From: a virus
Length of the DNA: 31,452 nt
Virus record (IMG/VR): IMGVR_UViG_3300021957_000174
Coordinates: 1 to 31,452 of that record
Strand: one strand, 5' to 3'
Below, one piece after another: positions 7,907 to 15,428 of this stretch. Under the pieces are notes generated by a model. It searched no databases. It saw only the letters and a list, made by a program, of their open reading frames with translations, and was not told where the DNA came from. Position numbers and translations under genes: made by a program. Each line of letters begins with the position of its first letter. Position 1 is the stretch's first letter.

Positions 7907-9117
7907 CAAGTCCACCTAGTCGGCTGTGGCACATCATATTCAGTGCGGATAGGGAACATATATTCTACCAAATAACCTAAAGCATCATTCATATGATCGA
8001 AGCCATCTTTATTCGGTTGAGATGTTCCCTCTTTGTATGTTTGTCTCTCTAAACTTTTAATAGTTTGCTTACATTTCGGGCTAATTAATAAATGCCGTTC
8101 ACCATTGCCACTCAGTAAACGACTATTCACCGCATTAATTCTATCCCTGACTAATGGGTGTTGCTTCTTAACCTTAACGCTGAACCCTGCGTTTTGTAAG
8201 ATCGACAAATCTGTGCGACCACCAGCGGATGTTTTTCGCTGTCTTGATGCTGGATCGGGATAGATGATTATGTGCCGATTAGGATAACGCTCAATAATCT
8301 CTGCAACCATTTCATCGGTATTTGATCCATACATTACGATCTCATCTATAGCCAACAAGTCCTGACCATGCCGCAAGCATATAACAGCACTCATTGGGTC
8401 TAAGTTGAAATCCATACCTATATGCAAAGTACCGCCAGTATCCTCAATATTAACTACTGATAGTTCTCTACTAAACGCATAATATATCAAACCAGAGTAA
8501 GTAACAAATTCTGCACAATATTCCTGATTAAATGTACGCTCGTCTAGGTCTTGTCTGGCTTGTTCTATTTCATCTTCTGGGACATTGCCACCGTCTAAGG
8601 TAGTGTATTGAAAGCTCTCCCAGCCATCTGCGCCATCAAGCCCTGTAGCCCACAGATCATAGAAGTGATTGCGGCCTTTAGGTGTACCAATAAATAAAGC
8701 CGATCCCATCCTGTCGCTAAGACTAGGCCTTATTACCTCATTCCATGTCTCAGGGCGCATATCGGCAAACTCATCTAAGACAACAAAGTCTAAAGCCCTG
8801 CCCCTTAGATTATTAGGCTTTTCTGCACCCTTTAAAGCTATAGTAGAGCCATTAACTAGCTTGAGCGTTAGAGCTGTTTCATTGCGCTTAGTTATATATT
8901 CATCTGGGATAGTATGGACTAACATATCCCACGCGATCTCTTTAGCCGCGCCATAGGTCGGTGCTATATACCAGCAGTTTCTGTTCTTAACTGATGATGC
9001 CGCTTTTAGCATTTCCCATGTGGACAGATAAGTCTTGCCAAATCGCCTGCCAGCGACTACAGCCCTGAACCTAGCTGGGGAGCAGAATATCTCAGTCTGT
9101 GGTAGCGTTAGCCGCAT
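7906..9117 (-). CDS. terL: Terminase large subunit
   Basis: 403 residues. The Walker A motif AGRRFGKT is at residues 22-29, the Walker B LDFVVLDEFADM near residue 110, and the RNase H-like nuclease begins near residue 230 with GMDFNLDPMSAVICLRHG; a further acidic segment, IIYPDPASRQR, follows. It powers DNA packaging and cuts the concatemer. It overlaps the small subunit gene by 26 bases. The C terminus (KDGFDHMNDALGYLVEYMFP) carries the conserved DHxxDAxxY-like segment. Headful cutting would fit the circular map but is not proven. Confidence 0.95.
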   Translation of the reverse strand: MRLTLPQTEIFCSPARFRAVVAGRRFGKTYLSTWEMLKAASSVKNRNCWYIAPTYGAAKEIAWDMLVHTIPDEYITKRNETALTLKLVNGSTIALKGAEKPNNLRGRALDFVVLDEFADMRPETWNEVIRPSLSDRMGSALFIGTPKGRNHFYDLWATGLDGADGWESFQYTTLDGGNVPEDEIEQARQDLDERTFNQEYCAEFVTYSGLIYYAFSRELSVVNIEDTGGTLHIGMDFNLDPMSAVICLRHGQDLLAIDEIVMYGSNTDEMVAEIIERYPNRHIIIYPDPASRQRKTSAGGRTDLSILQNAGFSVKVKKQHPLVRDRINAVNSRLLSGNGERHLLISPKCKQTIKSLERQTYKEGTSQPNKDGFDHMNDALGYLVEYMFPIRTEYDVPQPTRWT

Positions 9118-9472
9118 TACCGTCTACAATCAATGTCAATGCAGGAATATCAACTGGATCAGGGTCTTGCTCTTTCCAGCCGCCTTGTGTCTTTAGGTAG
9201 AAAATGTTTGCGCTTACATTCCCTGATTTAGCTAATTTCACTAGATTACTACCCATACTGGCTATCTGTTTAACTTTGCCCTTTTTATACGCGGTATTTA
9301 CTTCTGGTTGTCGTTTTTCTACTTCTCTTAGGGTTTTCTCTGTTATGCCAAAGTAATCAGCTACTTGGCTCTTGTTAAGTACAGCAGATAGTGCCTGTAG
9401 TTCTATGATCTGTTCATCAGTAAAGACTACTGGTGGTCTGCCGCCCCCCTCGCCTTGCTTGCCGTTTTTCAT
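9092..9472 (-). CDS. terS: Terminase small subunit
   Basis: 126 residues with an N-terminal helix-turn-helix (VLNKSQVADYFGITEKTLRE, residues about 31-50) followed by a helical oligomerisation region (KQIASMGSNLVKLAKSGNVS) and the FYLKTQGGWKEQD segment common in small terminases. It recognises the packaging site and loads the large subunit. The start overlaps the stop of the methyltransferase gene by four bases (ATGA). Confidence 0.9.
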   Translation of the reverse strand: MKNGKQGEGGGRPPVVFTDEQIIELQALSAVLNKSQVADYFGITEKTLREVEKRQPEVNTAYKKGKVKQIASMGSNLVKLAKSGNVSANIFYLKTQGGWKEQDPDPVDIPALTLIVDGNAANATTD

Positions 9473-10710
9473 TTAACAGCCTTTAGCTCGCCTAAGTTAG
9501 CATCAGCAAAATCTGCCTTGCGACCATTGATATACATATCGTTAAACTTATCGCCTGTACTTTCCATTACGGCTTCTTGCCCTGTAAAGCCTTGCCACCG
9601 CTTAATTATTACATCGCAGTATTTAGGGTCTAGTTCCATCATGCGACAATAGCGGTTAGTTTTTTCGCAAGCAATTAGTGTAGAACCTGACCCACCAAAT
9701 AAGTCTGAAATTAAATCACCGCTTTTACTGCTATTGTTAATTGCTTTTGTAACTAATCCAACAGGCTTTGGTGTTGTATGCCCAGTGACCCTTTCTTTGT
9801 CAAAATTCCATACAGATGTTTGCTTTCTATCTGAGTACCAACTATGAGAGCCATTATTCATCCAGCCATAAAGACAGGGTTCATGCTGACTCTGATAATC
9901 AGTTTGGCTTAGTGTTAAACTATTTTTTGCCCAAATAATCATTGAGCTAAAGTGAAAAAACTCTCTAAACACTAAATTAAAAACATCTGCACATCTATCA
10001 GAGTGAAAACAGTAAATACTTGCTCCATCTTTGCTAGACAAAATGTACGAGTTAAATGCTCCTCTTAATAAATCTTCAAGACCATCCCTCGAATCGTTAT
10101 TTATGCCTTTATAATCAACGCCATAAGGTGGGTCAGTAAAGACCATATCGGCTTTATTTCCTGCCATTAGCTTATCTACTGCATTAATACTGGTAGAGTC
10201 GCCACACATTAGCCTGTGGTTGCCTAATATCCAGACATCGCCCTCTACTGTTACAGGGTCATCTTCCACATCAGGAACGCTATCTTCATCGGTTAAACCC
10301 TCTGCAGGTTCTTCCTCTAACAAGCTAGATAGAAAGTCGTCATCAAAACCAAGCAAGTCAATATCAAAATCTAACTCGGTTAAGCGGTCTACCTCTACCT
10401 TTAAAGCATCTATATCCCAGTCAGCGTTAAGTGCTAATTGGTTATCGGCTATAACATACGCTTTACGCTGTGCCTCTGTAAGCCCTTCTAGCGTTATGGT
10501 GGGCACTTCATCTAGGTTTAGCTTTTGTGCCGCTAAAAGCCTTCCATGCCCTGCTATGATGCCGTTATCTTCGTCTATAAGAATAGGGTTAGTAAATCCA
10601 AACTCTTTAATACTTGATGCGACTTGCTGTACCTGTTGCTCGCTATGTGTGCGCGAATTGTTTACATACGGTATCAAGTCCCCAGTTGCTCTATAGTTTA
10701 TCTCTAGCAT
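9469..10710 (-). CDS. ParB-domain DNA methyltransferase fusion
   Basis: 413 residues. Residues 1-110 form a ParB/sulfiredoxin-type domain with LIPYVNNSRTHSEQQVQQVA and the signature GIIAGHGRLLAA. An acidic linker follows, then a SAM-dependent amino-methyltransferase with DPPYGV near residue 193 and the SAM motif DLFGGSGSTLIACE near residue 337. Catalytic motif before SAM motif is the beta-class order, so it makes N6-methyladenine or N4-methylcytosine. This fusion is common beside phage terminases, where it may protect DNA or mark it for packaging. No partner nuclease is seen. It overlaps the upstream gene by one base. Confidence 0.92.
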   Translation of the reverse strand: MLEINYRATGDLIPYVNNSRTHSEQQVQQVASSIKEFGFTNPILIDEDNGIIAGHGRLLAAQKLNLDEVPTITLEGLTEAQRKAYVIADNQLALNADWDIDALKVEVDRLTELDFDIDLLGFDDDFLSSLLEEEPAEGLTDEDSVPDVEDDPVTVEGDVWILGNHRLMCGDSTSINAVDKLMAGNKADMVFTDPPYGVDYKGINNDSRDGLEDLLRGAFNSYILSSKDGASIYCFHSDRCADVFNLVFREFFHFSSMIIWAKNSLTLSQTDYQSQHEPCLYGWMNNGSHSWYSDRKQTSVWNFDKERVTGHTTPKPVGLVTKAINNSSKSGDLISDLFGGSGSTLIACEKTNRYCRMMELDPKYCDVIIKRWQGFTGQEAVMESTGDKFNDMYINGRKADFADANLGELKAVK

Positions 10711-10961
10711 TACACTTCCGTCCCAAAGGCTTGTCGAACATTCATTATAGGATTTTTAAGGATTATATCATCCTCTACAGGTGGTAAGCCGTTGTGTCGG
10801 CAATCGACAGCATCCTTCCAGTATATTAGGGCAGTCTTTATCTGATGGCCAGCACTAGGGTTGTCAATAAGACTTTGTGTTATCTCATCTAGCTTAGACA
10901 GCAAATCTGTCCAGCCGTTTTCCTCGCACTCAATTATTCGCATACTTAATTGCAAGTTCAT
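10710..10961 (-). CDS. Hypothetical protein, first gene of the packaging operon
   Basis: 83 residues that I do not recognise, beginning MNLQLSMRIIECEENGW. It is soluble and helical in appearance, with WKDAVDCRHNGLPPVEDDII in the second half and no membrane segment. GAGGTG lies before the ATG. It follows a promoter with a perfect TATAAT and its stop shares a base with the ATG of the methyltransferase gene, so the two are cotranscribed and probably coupled. Confidence 0.7.
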   Translation of the reverse strand: MNLQLSMRIIECEENGWTDLLSKLDEITQSLIDNPSAGHQIKTALIYWKDAVDCRHNGLPPVEDDIILKNPIMNVRQAFGTEV

Positions 10962-10995
10962 AGATCACCTCACAGGTATAGTTCTATGCTTGTCA

Positions 10996-11023
10996 ATTAT
11001 ACACCATCAATAATGTGAAGCAA
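10996..11023 (-). promoter_or_regulatory. Sigma70-type promoter for the packaging/late operon
   Basis: Minus-strand TTGCTT (11023-11018), a 16-base spacer, then TATAAT (11001-10996). The -10 box is a perfect consensus. Transcription would begin near 10989, about 28 bases before the ATG at 10961. Confidence 0.6.
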
Positions 11024-11122
11024 TTATTTGCGCTTTTCGATTTGATCTCTAGGTCGTGCGGTTAAATCGTCACTAGCTATCACGCCTAAAGAAATAAGCG
11101 TAAAAATAATAATATAAATCAT
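11024..11122 (-). CDS. Possible 32-residue membrane peptide
   Basis: A short frame starting MIYIIIFTLISLGVIA with a hydrophobic first half and a charged tail (RPRDQIEKRK). It could be a small inner-membrane peptide. The ribosome site is poor (GAGAC at short spacing), so translation is uncertain. It lies between two candidate promoters. Confidence 0.35.
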   Translation of the reverse strand: MIYIIIFTLISLGVIASDDLTARPRDQIEKRK

Positions 11123-11159
11123 AATGTCTCTAACAGGTAGGGGGTTTATAACAGGCGCA

Positions 11160-11189
11160 ATTATAGAGATTTGCTAGGTTTAGCACCAA
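11160..11189 (-). promoter_or_regulatory. Upstream sigma70-type promoter
   Basis: Minus-strand TTGGTG (11189-11184), an 18-base spacer, then a perfect TATAAT (11165-11160). It lies about 170 bases upstream of the packaging operon's other promoter, in the same direction, and would also transcribe the small 11024-11122 frame. Confidence 0.5.
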
Positions 11190-11289
11190 TGCTGTGTAGT
11201 TATAGGGGTCATGTAGATAAGTGATCCGTTGTCGGCACAGGTGGATCAGTCCTGCTAATCGGGGGGAGGATAGCCCCTGCCTAAAGGTA
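11190..11289. other. GC-richer non-coding stretch with inverted repeats
   Basis: Part of a 328-base stretch (10962-11289) without a confident gene. It contains TGATCC/GGATCA arms around a 15-base loop (about 11221-11247) and a GGGGGG/CCCC pairing (about 11262-11277). No T tract follows, so it is not a standard terminator. I do not recognise a tRNA or riboswitch. Confidence 0.4.
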
Positions 11290-11454
11290 TTAAATAACCA
11301 AAGCTACCAGTAAAGTTATTACAATAATTACTTTGTGCCAGTTCTTGCCAGTGTACTCGGCCTGTAGCCATTGTTTAACACTAAACTGCTCGGTCTGAGC
11401 GATAGCTTTATCAGCAAATTTGTGAGCATCTGCGATTAGTTTATTTATGTTCAT
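11290..11454 (-). CDS. 54-residue C-tail-anchored membrane protein
   Basis: The start is at ATG 11454, preceded by a near-perfect AGGAGG five bases away. Upstream ATGs lack such a site. The sequence opens MNINKLIADAHKFADKAIAQ, has a soluble helical part, and ends in a transmembrane helix (KVIIVITLLVALVI) at the very C terminus, so it is probably tail-anchored with the N terminus in the cytoplasm. I do not recognise it. It overlaps the upstream small membrane gene by 14 bases. Confidence 0.7.
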   Translation of the reverse strand: MNINKLIADAHKFADKAIAQTEQFSVKQWLQAEYTGKNWHKVIIVITLLVALVI

Positions 11455-11566
11455 TTTTCCTCCTATCTTCCCAGCGTTTCTGTTCATCATGGGTTAACAC
11501 TATCATTCCATAAGTTACAACCAAAGCTATAAATAAAATTACTGTGCCTACTATAAACTCAATCAT
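11441..11566 (-). CDS. 41-residue single-TM protein
   Basis: A short frame starting MIEFIVGTVILFIALVVTYG, a clear N-terminal transmembrane helix, followed by a charged cytoplasmic-type tail (DEQKRWEDRRKNEHK). Its ATG overlaps the upstream gene stop (ATGATTGA). Only a weak GGG lies upstream, so coupling is likely. The AGGAGG site of the next gene lies inside its last codons. Function unknown. Small early membrane proteins often modify the host envelope or exclude other phages, which is inference. Confidence 0.6.
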   Translation of the reverse strand: MIEFIVGTVILFIALVVTYGMIVLTHDEQKRWEDRRKNEHK

Positions 11567-11777
11567 CCCAAGCCCTCTTTTTGTTAATTCGATCTATAAA
11601 GTAAATCGCTTTATATCCCTGCTTATCTATAAACCTCTCAAATGGCGTTTTTTTCTTTGTTTTCTTGCCTTGAATCAATATTCTATGCTCACCATCAATC
11701 CTCATTGCCTCTTTAGGCTCAAGTGCTGGATACTCTGCCGCTAATCTTTTCCAATCTTTTTCATGCTTAGAACTCAT
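11559..11777 (-). CDS. Small basic hypothetical protein
   Basis: 72 residues from ATG 11777 (MSSKHEKDWKRLAAEYPALE), with GGGAG eight bases upstream. An alternative start at 11795 adds six residues and has AGGAG at a shorter distance, so the start is not settled. The protein is rich in Lys and Arg (GKKTKKKTPFERFIDKQG) and has no membrane segment. I do not recognise it. Its start overlaps the end of the upstream gene. Confidence 0.65.
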   Translation of the reverse strand: MSSKHEKDWKRLAAEYPALEPKEAMRIDGEHRILIQGKKTKKKTPFERFIDKQGYKAIYFIDRINKKRAWDD

Positions 11778-12192
11778 TTCTATACTCCCTGTCATGTATC
11801 TCCTGAATAACTGTGCGGAGCGTATCTTCTAGATATAAATATACATTTTCTCTGACTGTTTCAGCTAGATTATGATCGTCTATGTCAATATCACCCATAG
11901 CCTCAGACCACCAGCATTCATCTTCTCCATACTCATCTGGCGCATTCTCGTAACAGGTAATAAATAAAGACCTGATTATCTCGCTACTGGCAGGATTTTC
12001 ACCAAACAGCATAAGCGTAGCCATTTGACAGGTTGCTTTTGAGAATGATGCAGGATATACATCATCGAACCAAGTTTCATGCTCTGTTAGCCATTCGTAA
12101 ACGGCTTCATTTTTTTCCTCGCAAAATAAATCAATGATGTCCCCATCCCAACCGCTATACTTGTCTTTCCAACTGTGAACTGAATGTATCAT
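11767..12192 (-). CDS. Acidic hypothetical protein
   Basis: 141 residues from ATG 12192, chosen because AAAGGG lies eight bases upstream. The longer frame from 12243 has no ribosome site and overlaps a separate small gene. The protein is strongly acidic (GEDECWWSEAMGDIDIDDHN), with several Trp and Cys residues, and starts MIHSVHSWKDKYSGWDGDII. No known family is recognised. Acidic early phage proteins are sometimes DNA mimics, but nothing specific supports that here. Confidence 0.7.
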   Translation of the reverse strand: MIHSVHSWKDKYSGWDGDIIDLFCEEKNEAVYEWLTEHETWFDDVYPASFSKATCQMATLMLFGENPASSEIIRSLFITCYENAPDEYGEDECWWSEAMGDIDIDDHNLAETVRENVYLYLEDTLRTVIQEIHDREYRNEF

Positions 12193-12208
12193 AGCTATAC
12201 CCTTTTGA

Positions 12209-12373
12209 TTAACAAATGCCATGCTGTAAACAGGTCTGTACATCTAAATTCTGAACATAGGCGTATAAACAAAGTATAACAAAACCGCCTATCAGACCTG
12301 CAATATTTTCTCGATTAAGTTTTTGTCGCTGTTCCTTGCGCTTGATATCCATGTAGCTTAGTGAATGTTTCAT
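12209..12373 (-). CDS. 54-residue single-TM protein
   Basis: A short gene starting MKHSLSYMDIKRKEQRQKLN with a good GAGGA site six bases before the ATG. A basic N-terminal segment is followed by one transmembrane helix (IAGLIGGFVILCLYAYV) and a short C-terminal part with two Cys residues (VQTCLQHGIC). By the positive-inside rule the N terminus is cytoplasmic and the Cys pair external. I do not recognise it. It overlaps the untranslated leader rather than the chosen start of the next gene. Confidence 0.65.
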   Translation of the reverse strand: MKHSLSYMDIKRKEQRQKLNRENIAGLIGGFVILCLYAYVQNLDVQTCLQHGIC

Positions 12374-12390
12374 GTTGTATCCTCAATTGT

Positions 12391-12651
12391 TTACGGAAAA
12401 GGGTGGGTATTTACGGCTAGGGTGACGGTATCCTGCCCCCACCTATCTGCTATTGCTTGATGCATTACGGGGATCAGTTTTTCTAAGCGTGCTAGTTGGA
12501 GCCGGTCAGGACTCCAATCTTTTCTGGGTGAATTTTTTACCCTATCGTCAACCTCACAGTGGAACGCAACTAGCAATCCATAGTTTGCGACAGACATAGC
12601 CGCTGTTGTGTCTATATGTTTGACACGATGTAAAGGTGCGTAATATCTCAT
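12391..12651 (-). CDS. Hypothetical protein, first gene after the repeated promoter
   Basis: 86 residues, starting MRYYAPLHRVKHIDTTAAMS, with AGAGG seven bases before the ATG. It is soluble, with SPRKDWSPDRLQLARLEKLI in the middle. I do not recognise it. It is the first gene behind the promoter copy at 12663-12727, so it is likely expressed early together with the small membrane proteins downstream. Confidence 0.7.
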   Translation of the reverse strand: MRYYAPLHRVKHIDTTAAMSVANYGLLVAFHCEVDDRVKNSPRKDWSPDRLQLARLEKLIPVMHQAIADRWGQDTVTLAVNTHPFP

Positions 12652-12662
12652 GGTGTTACCTC

Positions 12663-12727
12663 TTTTTGATTAATGTAAAGCTATTATTAACCATATTAAG
12701 GTAAATGTAAACCCTTTATTTAACTTT
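12663..12727 (-). promoter_or_regulatory. Repeated promoter module, copy A
   Basis: Minus-strand -35 TTTACA (12711-12706), 17-base spacer, -10 AATAAT (12688-12683). The block 12663-12686 is identical to 18052-18075. The upstream AT-rich block 12707-12727 matches 18096-18116 at 19 of 21 bases. The spacing between blocks is the same, while the middle 20 bases differ. This argues for a conserved promoter with regulator contacts outside the spacer. Confidence 0.75.
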
Positions 12728-12729
12728 TT

Positions 12730-13161
12730 TCAATATTCTCCAATCCTAGCTTCTTCGTTGCTTATTCTTTGCTTTAGCTCTTTCTGAAATTCTATAACTT
12801 CATCTCTGTTAAATTTGTCTGCTGTACGCCATGCCATACGCTCCATTGCTTTTACTCTGCGCTCTCCGTAATTCTCGACCATCCATTCCCGATATTTCAG
12901 AACATAGTGCGCCTGCTTCATTCCCCAGCAGTTGCAATGTGGACACTGGGGGTGAATGTTTTCCTCAAACAGTTTGAAGATTGTCCTCCCTCTAGGTATA
13001 AAGTGACCGCCCTGCATATTCTTGTAATGATCTACCTTGCCGCAAGTTACGCACTGGCAGTATCCGTTATCGTCAGAAGCCTTAAGCCTGACAAGCCGCT
13101 GTAGCAATACAGCCGCCTTTTCGACCTCTTTTGCTGTAGTTGTTTTACGCTTGCGTTTCAT
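12730..13161 (-). CDS. ninG: NinG/Rap recombination nuclease
   Basis: 143 residues, shorter than the lambda protein (about 204). The N terminus is very basic (MKRKRKTTTAKEV). Zinc and HNH-like residues are visible: CQCVTCGK near residue 35, GGHFIPRG near residue 51 and HPQCPHCN near residue 70. NinG is a structure-specific endonuclease acting on recombination intermediates. It lies in the same early operon as NinB and an ERF annealing protein, a coherent recombination set. It is the last gene before the repeated promoter, and its start overlaps the upstream gene. Confidence 0.9.
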   Translation of the reverse strand: MKRKRKTTTAKEVEKAAVLLQRLVRLKASDDNGYCQCVTCGKVDHYKNMQGGHFIPRGRTIFKLFEENIHPQCPHCNCWGMKQAHYVLKYREWMVENYGERRVKAMERMAWRTADKFNRDEVIEFQKELKQRISNEEARIGEY

Positions 13162-13354
13162 GTTCTATCAAGAAATCAATGTAGTGTTTTGCCTTTTCTA
13201 AGTCCTCGATTCCATTCTTGTCCCTCCACCTGCACAGATATTTTATCGCGCAAGCCTCTGGGTAAGGTATCTCGTTCGCTATAATAAATTCGATGGGCTG
13301 GATCGTAAAGTGCTGGTAGTGTCTGCCCCCGATCTGGGTTTTTAGAGCTTTCAT
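13145..13354 (-). CDS. DUF3310 protein (T7 gp1.7-like)
   Basis: 69 residues with the family pattern IGGRHYQHFTIQPIEFI followed by YLCRWRDKNGIEDLEKAKHY. DUF3310 proteins are small phage proteins; T7 gp1.7 of this family has nucleotide kinase activity. Activity here is inferred only. It overlaps both neighbours by a few bases, so it is part of a tightly coupled early operon. Confidence 0.85.
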   Translation of the reverse strand: MKALKTQIGGRHYQHFTIQPIEFIIANEIPYPEACAIKYLCRWRDKNGIEDLEKAKHYIDFLIEHETQA

Positions 13355-13539
13355 GCTTCCTCCTCTGGAATAGGCAATTCGATAGGATTTTTGCCAATGT
13401 TAAAATTGCAAATATTGCACAGACCAAAGGCGTTATTATCGCAATCAGTCCACATTTCCAGAGGACTGCCACATTCGCAGAATTCTCTGGTGATAACCAT
13501 TGTTTTTTTCGGAAACTTGATAACATTTTTAGCACTCAT
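13351..13539 (-). CDS. Zinc-ribbon-like small protein
   Basis: 62 residues. Two Cys pairs, FCECGSP near residue 20 and LCNICNF near residue 40, are spaced like a zinc ribbon. The C terminus is acidic (IPEEEA). It probably binds a metal. Role unknown; it could be a nucleic acid or protein adaptor. The ATG overlaps the stop of the phosphoesterase gene by 11 bases, so translation is likely coupled. Confidence 0.7.
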   Translation of the reverse strand: MSAKNVIKFPKKTMVITREFCECGSPLEMWTDCDNNAFGLCNICNFNIGKNPIELPIPEEEA

Positions 13540-14707
13540 TCAATTGGCCTATTGATATTTTGACTCTTGAATCTTCGCCATAGTCTTTATGATAGACCAC
13601 AGCAGTCATTGATCGCTCTGCGCCATAGCCAGAATCACTATGCCATTGGTCAGTAGCCGTTAAGCTACCCCACCAGCTAAATTGCATTGATCCGCACTCT
13701 CGCTCTACATGGTGGTGAATATGCCCTAGATGGCAGTAACGGTTCTTGTGTGCTGACCACTGATCATCTAAATTCTTAATGACTGTCTGCAAGATCTGCT
13801 CTGGCTTTATCCTATCCCCATGATGGTACACAAACATATTGTTACCCCACTCCCAGTGCAGAAACTTAGAGTAATTCTCAAGCACTTTGAGTCGCGGCTC
13901 TTTCTTGTACATTAGCTCTATACAGGTCGATAGATGGCAAGCCATATCATAATCATGGTTGCCCCTGACATTTATAACCACCACTTCTTTATGCACCTGT
14001 AGTAGTCGATCAATTAGAATTTGGAACAATTGCCCTGCCAGCTTGAAAGTCTTACCAATCCTAGTATCTACATCAACTGGCGTTCCTTTGGTTGTCGTAT
14101 TTGCGCTAGAATCAGCATGAAAAAAGTCTCCCACATTTACCAAAACGCCTGTTTTAGCATTGCCAACTCTGCCAGCCAATCTATCAACTGCATCTATTAA
14201 AACCTTTGTAGCTATCTTTATGTCCCAATCATCATCATCTAGCTTCATTGCGGCATCTGCCAACATACCAAAGTGGTGATCCCCTATCATATACATAGCG
14301 CAGTAGTCATTATTTGCGCTTTTAGGGGGCTTAGATTTGCTTTTAAGGCCAGATATATCATCACTAAGGCCATCAACCATTGCTTCTATTTTTTGCCTTA
14401 GATCGCGTTTTTCTGGCTCTTGAATTACCCACTGTAATTTGACTGATCCATCATCTCCATAAGCAGTCGATATTCTTTTAGCTTCAAAACCTTCTGCTGT
14501 TTGGTGGCTTAAGTCTCGATGTGGGGCTACACCTCTTTGCGCGGCCTGAGTCTCTAGCTTTTTAATTATTCTATCTACTGTTCTGCGATCAATGCCAAGT
14601 GCTTTTGCCGCTTTGTTATTGCTTCCATTCAGCTTGACTGCGTTTAATACTTCAACGTGCTTATCGTTAGTTGCAAACTCATATAGCGTTTCGATGTTAA
14701 CTTGCAT
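13529..14707 (-). CDS. Metallophosphoesterase with N-terminal HTH
   Basis: 392 residues from ATG 14707, with AGGAG eight bases upstream; the TTG two codons earlier is too close to that site. An N-terminal helix-turn-helix (NKAAKALGIDRRTVDRIIKK, residues about 30-50) precedes a calcineurin-type phosphoesterase with the metal motifs GDHHFG, VGDFFHADS, RGNHDYD and LGHIHHH. This set is complete, so the enzyme should be active, probably a nuclease or phosphatase. Phages often carry this HTH-phosphoesterase fusion next to recombination genes. A partner role with NinB/NinG is inferred. Confidence 0.85.
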   Translation of the reverse strand: MQVNIETLYEFATNDKHVEVLNAVKLNGSNNKAAKALGIDRRTVDRIIKKLETQAAQRGVAPHRDLSHQTAEGFEAKRISTAYGDDGSVKLQWVIQEPEKRDLRQKIEAMVDGLSDDISGLKSKSKPPKSANNDYCAMYMIGDHHFGMLADAAMKLDDDDWDIKIATKVLIDAVDRLAGRVGNAKTGVLVNVGDFFHADSSANTTTKGTPVDVDTRIGKTFKLAGQLFQILIDRLLQVHKEVVVINVRGNHDYDMACHLSTCIELMYKKEPRLKVLENYSKFLHWEWGNNMFVYHHGDRIKPEQILQTVIKNLDDQWSAHKNRYCHLGHIHHHVERECGSMQFSWWGSLTATDQWHSDSGYGAERSMTAVVYHKDYGEDSRVKISIGQLNEC

Positions 14708-14709
14708 GG

Positions 14710-15168
14710 TCAACTCTCCTGTAAGCTTTTTAGCTCTGCGTACTCACTCTCTGCTGGAATTGTTAGGTTTATTCCCTGATCTAACGCCCAATGATAGCAC
14801 TGATCCATAAAATGCACCATCTCACCCTTATTTAGATCACTGGTGCGCCTTATCTGCCCTTCTATCTTTTGGTTTTTAATCTTAAAATCATCAGTCCCTA
14901 AAAACCTCCTTTTTAACCACAGCTTCCATGCTTCTTCGGCATCTCCTTCTGTAACCTTCACCCCTTTGCGCTCCATGCCTGTTTTAATCTCTCTTAGCCA
15001 GATATGCAATAGGGCGTTCTGGCTTAGGCTTCTTGGGTTTTGATAAGGCTCTAACTTAATACACAGAGGTCGATCATAATCCCATTCTAATACCCTATCT
15101 TTTAAGTATCTTAGCTTGTGTTCTGTTTCTTCTTTAGAAAAAACCTTAACATGATCGCCACTGCTCAT
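14710..15168 (-). CDS. ninB: NinB recombination protein
   Basis: 152 residues from ATG 15168, which overlaps the upstream stop by four bases (ATGA); lambda NinB has 146. The core NPRSLSQNALLHIWLREI is characteristic. NinB is a ssDNA-binding recombination mediator of the lambda nin region. The longer frame from 15186 is less likely because the ATGA coupling is typical here. Together with the ERF protein and NinG it suggests phage-directed annealing recombination. Confidence 0.88.
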   Translation of the reverse strand: MSSGDHVKVFSKEETEHKLRYLKDRVLEWDYDRPLCIKLEPYQNPRSLSQNALLHIWLREIKTGMERKGVKVTEGDAEEAWKLWLKRRFLGTDDFKIKNQKIEGQIRRTSDLNKGEMVHFMDQCYHWALDQGINLTIPAESEYAELKSLQES

Positions 15169-15428
15169 AAGGCTCTGCGCATCCACATATCAGATAGCTT
15201 TTCCTGCGGTGTTTCTAAAGTAGGCATAAAGTGTGTCTTTTTTCTCTCGCTTCTAGGCTTTGGAAATATTTTATTATCGTCAATAATCGTATGCTTACCG
15301 ATTCTATTTCTCATGGCTGTTTGTGTAACGCCTGCTATCTCTGAAAGTTGTTTATAAGTATATAGATTCCCATGCACTAACTTGTCTGATTTGCCTATGT
15401 ATTTAATCAGCTTAATATTTTTATGCAC
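15165..15428 (-). CDS. Small HTH protein of the replication segment
   Basis: 87 residues starting MHKNIKLIKYIGKSDKLVHG. The segment YTYKQLSEIAGVTQTAMRNR (residues about 24-43) looks like a helix-turn-helix. The basic middle (FPKPRSERKKTHF) supports DNA binding. It lies between the O/DnaT-like gene and ninB, in the place lambda has P, but shows no resemblance to P or to a helicase loader that I can see. It overlaps the upstream stop by eight bases. Confidence 0.7.
   Translation of the reverse strand: MHKNIKLIKYIGKSDKLVHGNLYTYKQLSEIAGVTQTAMRNRIGKHTIIDDNKIFPKPRSERKKTHFMPTLETPQEKLSDMWMRRAL

Noticed and set aside
11190-11289. tRNA or riboswitch in the GC-richer stretch
   Set aside because: No cloverleaf, T-arm consensus or known aptamer core can be drawn.
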